Translations under genes and position numbers: made by a program
Shown: positions 61,590 through 64,000 of the stretch, piece after piece
How positions within the stretch are numbered: the stretch's first letter is position 1
Layout of the letters: each line of letters begins with the position of its first letter
Origin: Mesorhizobium sp. WSM3862
GTDB taxonomy: Bacteria; Pseudomonadota; Alphaproteobacteria; Rhizobiales; Rhizobiaceae
Length of the DNA: 64,000 bases
Assembly (NCBI RefSeq): GCF_002294985.1
Contig: NZ_NSGE01000004.1
Coordinates: 372,001-436,000 of the forward strand
Direction: 5' to 3'
Notes under the pieces: model-generated
The model's database searches: none
What the model saw: the letters and a program-made list of their open reading frames with translations, nothing else
Told to the model about the DNA's origin: nothing

Positions 61590-63952
61590 TGAACAAGCAC
61601 GCCACTCCCAACCTCAAGGCCGAAAAAATCGTCGGCGGCGTCGCCACCGAGCAGCGGCACGATTCCGCGCACAAGCATGTCAGCGGCGCCGCCGTCTATA
61701 TCGACGATATGCCTGAGCCTGCCGGCACGCTGCATGTCGGCCTTGGCCTCGCCAAGGTCGCGCACGGCACGCTGAAGAGCATCGATTTGTCGGCGGTGCG
61801 ATCGGTTCCCGGCGTCGTCGATGTGCTGACCTGTGCCGACGTGCCCGGCGAGAACGACGTCTCGCCAAGCAACATGCATGACGATCCGGTGCTCGCCGAG
61901 CACAAGGTGCTATTCTACGGCCAGCCGATCTTCGCCGTGGTAGCCGAGACACGCGAGGCGGCGCGCCGCGCGGCACGCCTGGCTAGGATCGAATATGACG
62001 AGCTTCCGGCTGTGATCGACATCTGGGACCTCGACCCGGTCAAGGACAAGCAGGTCACCACGCCGCTGATCCTGAAGCGCGGCGATGCGGCCGCGGCGAT
62101 TGCGGCGGCACCCCGCCGCATCAAGAACCGCATGTGGCTTGGCGGCCAGGACCATTTCTACCTCGAGGGCCAGGTCTCGCTGGCGATCCCCGGTGAGGAC
62201 GACGAGGTGATCGTCTATTGCTCGACGCAGGGGCCGAGCGAGACGCAGCATCTGGTTGCGCATGCGCTCGGCGTGCCGAGCCATGCGGTGACGGTGGAAG
62301 TGCGCCGCATGGGCGGCGGCTTCGGCGGCAAGGAGACGCAGGCCAACCAATGCGCGGCCATAGCCGCCATCGCGGCCAAGAAGCTGGGGCGCGCGGTGAA
62401 GATCAGGCTCGACCGCGACGAGGACATGACCGCCACGGGCAAGCGGCATGATTTCGCCATCGACTACGAGGTCGGCTTCGACGACGAAGGCAATATCCTC
62501 GGCGTCGATTTCACCTATGCCCTGCGCTGCGGCTTCTCCGCCGACCTGTCCGGTCCGGTCGGCGACCGGGCGCTCTTCCATTGCGACAACGCCTATTTCT
62601 ATCCGGCGGTGCACGCGAAATCGGCGCCGCTTTTCACCAATACGGTCTCGAACACCGCCTTCCGCGGCTTTGGCGGCCCGCAAGGCATGGTCGGCGCGGA
62701 GCGCGTCGTCGACGAAGTGGCCTTCGCGGTCGGCAAGGATCCGCTCGAAATCCGCAAGCTCAATTTCTATGACCCGATGGATGCGATCGGCGAACGCTGC
62801 CTCACGCCCTATCACCAGAAGGTCGAGGACAACATCATCCACCGCATCGTCGCTGAGCTGGAGGAAAGCGCCAATTACGCGCGGCGGCGGCGCGAGATCA
62901 GCGCCTTCAACAACAACAGCCGCTTTATCAAGCGCGGCCTGGCGCTGACGCCGGTCAAGTTCGGCATTTCCTTCACAAAGACCGAGGCCAACCAGGCCGG
63001 CGCCCTGGTGCATGTCTATGCCGACGGCTCGGTGCATATGAACCATGGCGGCACCGAAATGGGCCAGGGCCTGCATCTCAAGGTGGCGCAGGTCGTCGCC
63101 GAGGAATTCCAGATCGATCTCGACCGGGTCAAGATCACCGCCACCACCACAGCCAAGGTGCCGAACACCTCGCCGACGGCGGCATCTTCCGGCGCCGACC
63201 TCAACGGCATGGCGGCGCAGGATGCCGCTCGGCAGATCCGCAAGCGGCTGACCGATTTCGCGGCCGAAAAATACCAGGTGCCCCTCGACCAAGTCGTGTT
63301 CCTGCCCAACCGGGTGCGCATCGGCAACCAGGAAATCGCCTTCAACGATCTGGTCAAGCAAGCCTACATGTACCGCGTCCAGCTCTCGGCGGCTGGCTTC
63401 TACAAAACGCCGAAGATCCATTGGGACCGCAGCAAGGGCCGCGGCCATGCCTTCTACTACTACGCCTATGGCGCGGCCTGCTCGGAAGTCTCGGTCGATA
63501 CGCTGACGGGCGAATATGTCGTCGAGCGCACCGACATCCTGCACGATGCCGGCCGCTCGCTGAACCGCGCGATCGACCTCGGCCAGGTCGAGGGCGGCTT
63601 CATCCAGGGCATGGGCTGGCTGACGACGGAAGAGCTTTGGTGGGACAACAGCGGCCGGCTGCGCACGCATGCGCCGTCGACCTACAAGATCCCGCTCGCT
63701 TCCGACCGGCCAAAAATCTTCAACGTCAAGTTGACCGACTGGTCATCGGCCTACGAGCCGACCATCCATCGCTCCAAGGCGGTCGGCGAGCCGCCGCTGC
63801 CACACGGCATGTCGGTGCTGCATGCACTCTCCGACGCGGTGGCGAGTGTCGCCGATCACAGGATCTGCCCGCGCCTCGACGCCCCGGCGACGCCGGAACG
63901 GGTGCTGATGGCGATCGAAAGGCTGAAGCGGGAAGCCGCAACGCCGGCCTGA
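61589..63952 (+). CDS. xdhB: Xanthine dehydrogenase molybdopterin-binding subunit
   Basis: 787 residues, full length. Motifs of the large subunit: SGAAVYIDDMPEPAGTLHVG near 32, QTHLV-type GPSETQHLVAHALGVPSHA near 213, MGGGFGGKETQAN near 240, NTAFRGFGGPQGM near 352 and GGTEMGQGLHLKVAQVVAEE near 488, and the active-site Glu expected in SKAVGEPPLPHG near 730. Binds the Mo cofactor and oxidises xanthine to urate. xdhC, needed for cofactor insertion, would be expected after 64000, outside the window. The 48 bases after the stop show nothing. Confidence 0.96.
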   Translation: MNKHATPNLKAEKIVGGVATEQRHDSAHKHVSGAAVYIDDMPEPAGTLHVGLGLAKVAHGTLKSIDLSAVRSVPGVVDVLTCADVPGENDVSPSNMHDDPVLAEHKVLFYGQPIFAVVAETREAARRAARLARIEYDELPAVIDIWDLDPVKDKQVTTPLILKRGDAAAAIAAAPRRIKNRMWLGGQDHFYLEGQVSLAIPGEDDEVIVYCSTQGPSETQHLVAHALGVPSHAVTVEVRRMGGGFGGKETQANQCAAIAAIAAKKLGRAVKIRLDRDEDMTATGKRHDFAIDYEVGFDDEGNILGVDFTYALRCGFSADLSGPVGDRALFHCDNAYFYPAVHAKSAPLFTNTVSNTAFRGFGGPQGMVGAERVVDEVAFAVGKDPLEIRKLNFYDPMDAIGERCLTPYHQKVEDNIIHRIVAELEESANYARRRREISAFNNNSRFIKRGLALTPVKFGISFTKTEANQAGALVHVYADGSVHMNHGGTEMGQGLHLKVAQVVAEEFQIDLDRVKITATTTAKVPNTSPTAASSGADLNGMAAQDAARQIRKRLTDFAAEKYQVPLDQVVFLPNRVRIGNQEIAFNDLVKQAYMYRVQLSAAGFYKTPKIHWDRSKGRGHAFYYYAYGAACSEVSVDTLTGEYVVERTDILHDAGRSLNRAIDLGQVEGGFIQGMGWLTTEELWWDNSGRLRTHAPSTYKIPLASDRPKIFNVKLTDWSSAYEPTIHRSKAVGEPPLPHGMSVLHALSDAVASVADHRICPRLDAPATPERVLMAIERLKREAATPA

Positions 63953-64000
63953 ACCGGCCAAAACGTGCAAATCGAGGCACAAAACGCTATATTTCCTGGG

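Overview
The window looks like chromosome of a Mesorhizobium-type alphaproteobacterium (order Hyphomicrobiales). Reasons: high GC with GC-ending codons, an agl alpha-glucoside transport operon in the gene order known from rhizobia, two small DUF680 proteins (a family I know essentially from Mesorhizobium), a rhizobial-type matB, and several families of palindromic intergenic repeats typical of this group. About 93% is coding. I see no rRNA, tRNA, CRISPR array, transposase or phage gene.

Layout. 1-4558: amino-sugar recycling, with murQ (cut by the left edge) divergent from an operon of BadF-type sugar kinase, GntR regulator, SIS-type glucosamine-6-phosphate deaminase/isomerase and nagA. Paired direct repeats flank both promoters. 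4751-8021: malonyl-CoA synthetase matB, an FCD-type GntR regulator, and rpe. 8222-13938: two overlapping genes for secreted proteins, a beta-propeller-like protein and a 1241-residue DUF11/cysteine-repeat protein, that share a CC-motif segment; function unknown. 14493-23520: a probable gamma-butyrobetaine/carnitine catabolic cluster (alpha/beta hydrolase, CaiD-like hydratase, NDP-forming acyl-CoA synthetase, acyl-CoA dehydrogenase, carnitine 3-dehydrogenase, an HD-domain protein with all ligands of the PhnZ/TmpB diiron oxygenases, a BKACE cleavage enzyme) with a divergent CdhR-like regulator. 23501-24551: a frameshifted HAD phosphatase and a small hypothetical gene. 24737-28188: xylA, an NTF2-like gene and xylB. 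28271-35141: a TTC38-like protein, LysE exporter, L,D-transpeptidase, PPi-type phosphofructokinase, metallo-hydrolase and DegP-like protease. 35158-36371: a decayed ORF, two DUF680 genes and a bidirectional terminator. 36417-44311: aglEFGAK with divergent aglR and two LacI-type operators. 44354-47741: an acetyltransferase, then an ECF sigma / anti-sigma / secreted subtilase trio. 47952-56076: a phosphodiesterase-like enzyme, a peptide-type ABC importer and a CocE-type hydrolase. 56160-63952: purine degradation (deaminase, ureidoglycolate lyase, ureidoglycine aminohydrolase, fused allantoinase-OHCU decarboxylase, and divergent uraH-xdhA-xdhB).

The most interesting candidates are the HD oxygenase-like gene inside the carnitine operon, the sigma/anti-sigma/protease trio in which the anti-sigma C-terminus looks like a protease propeptide, and the paired secreted proteins. 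All functions are read from sequence motifs and context without database searches.
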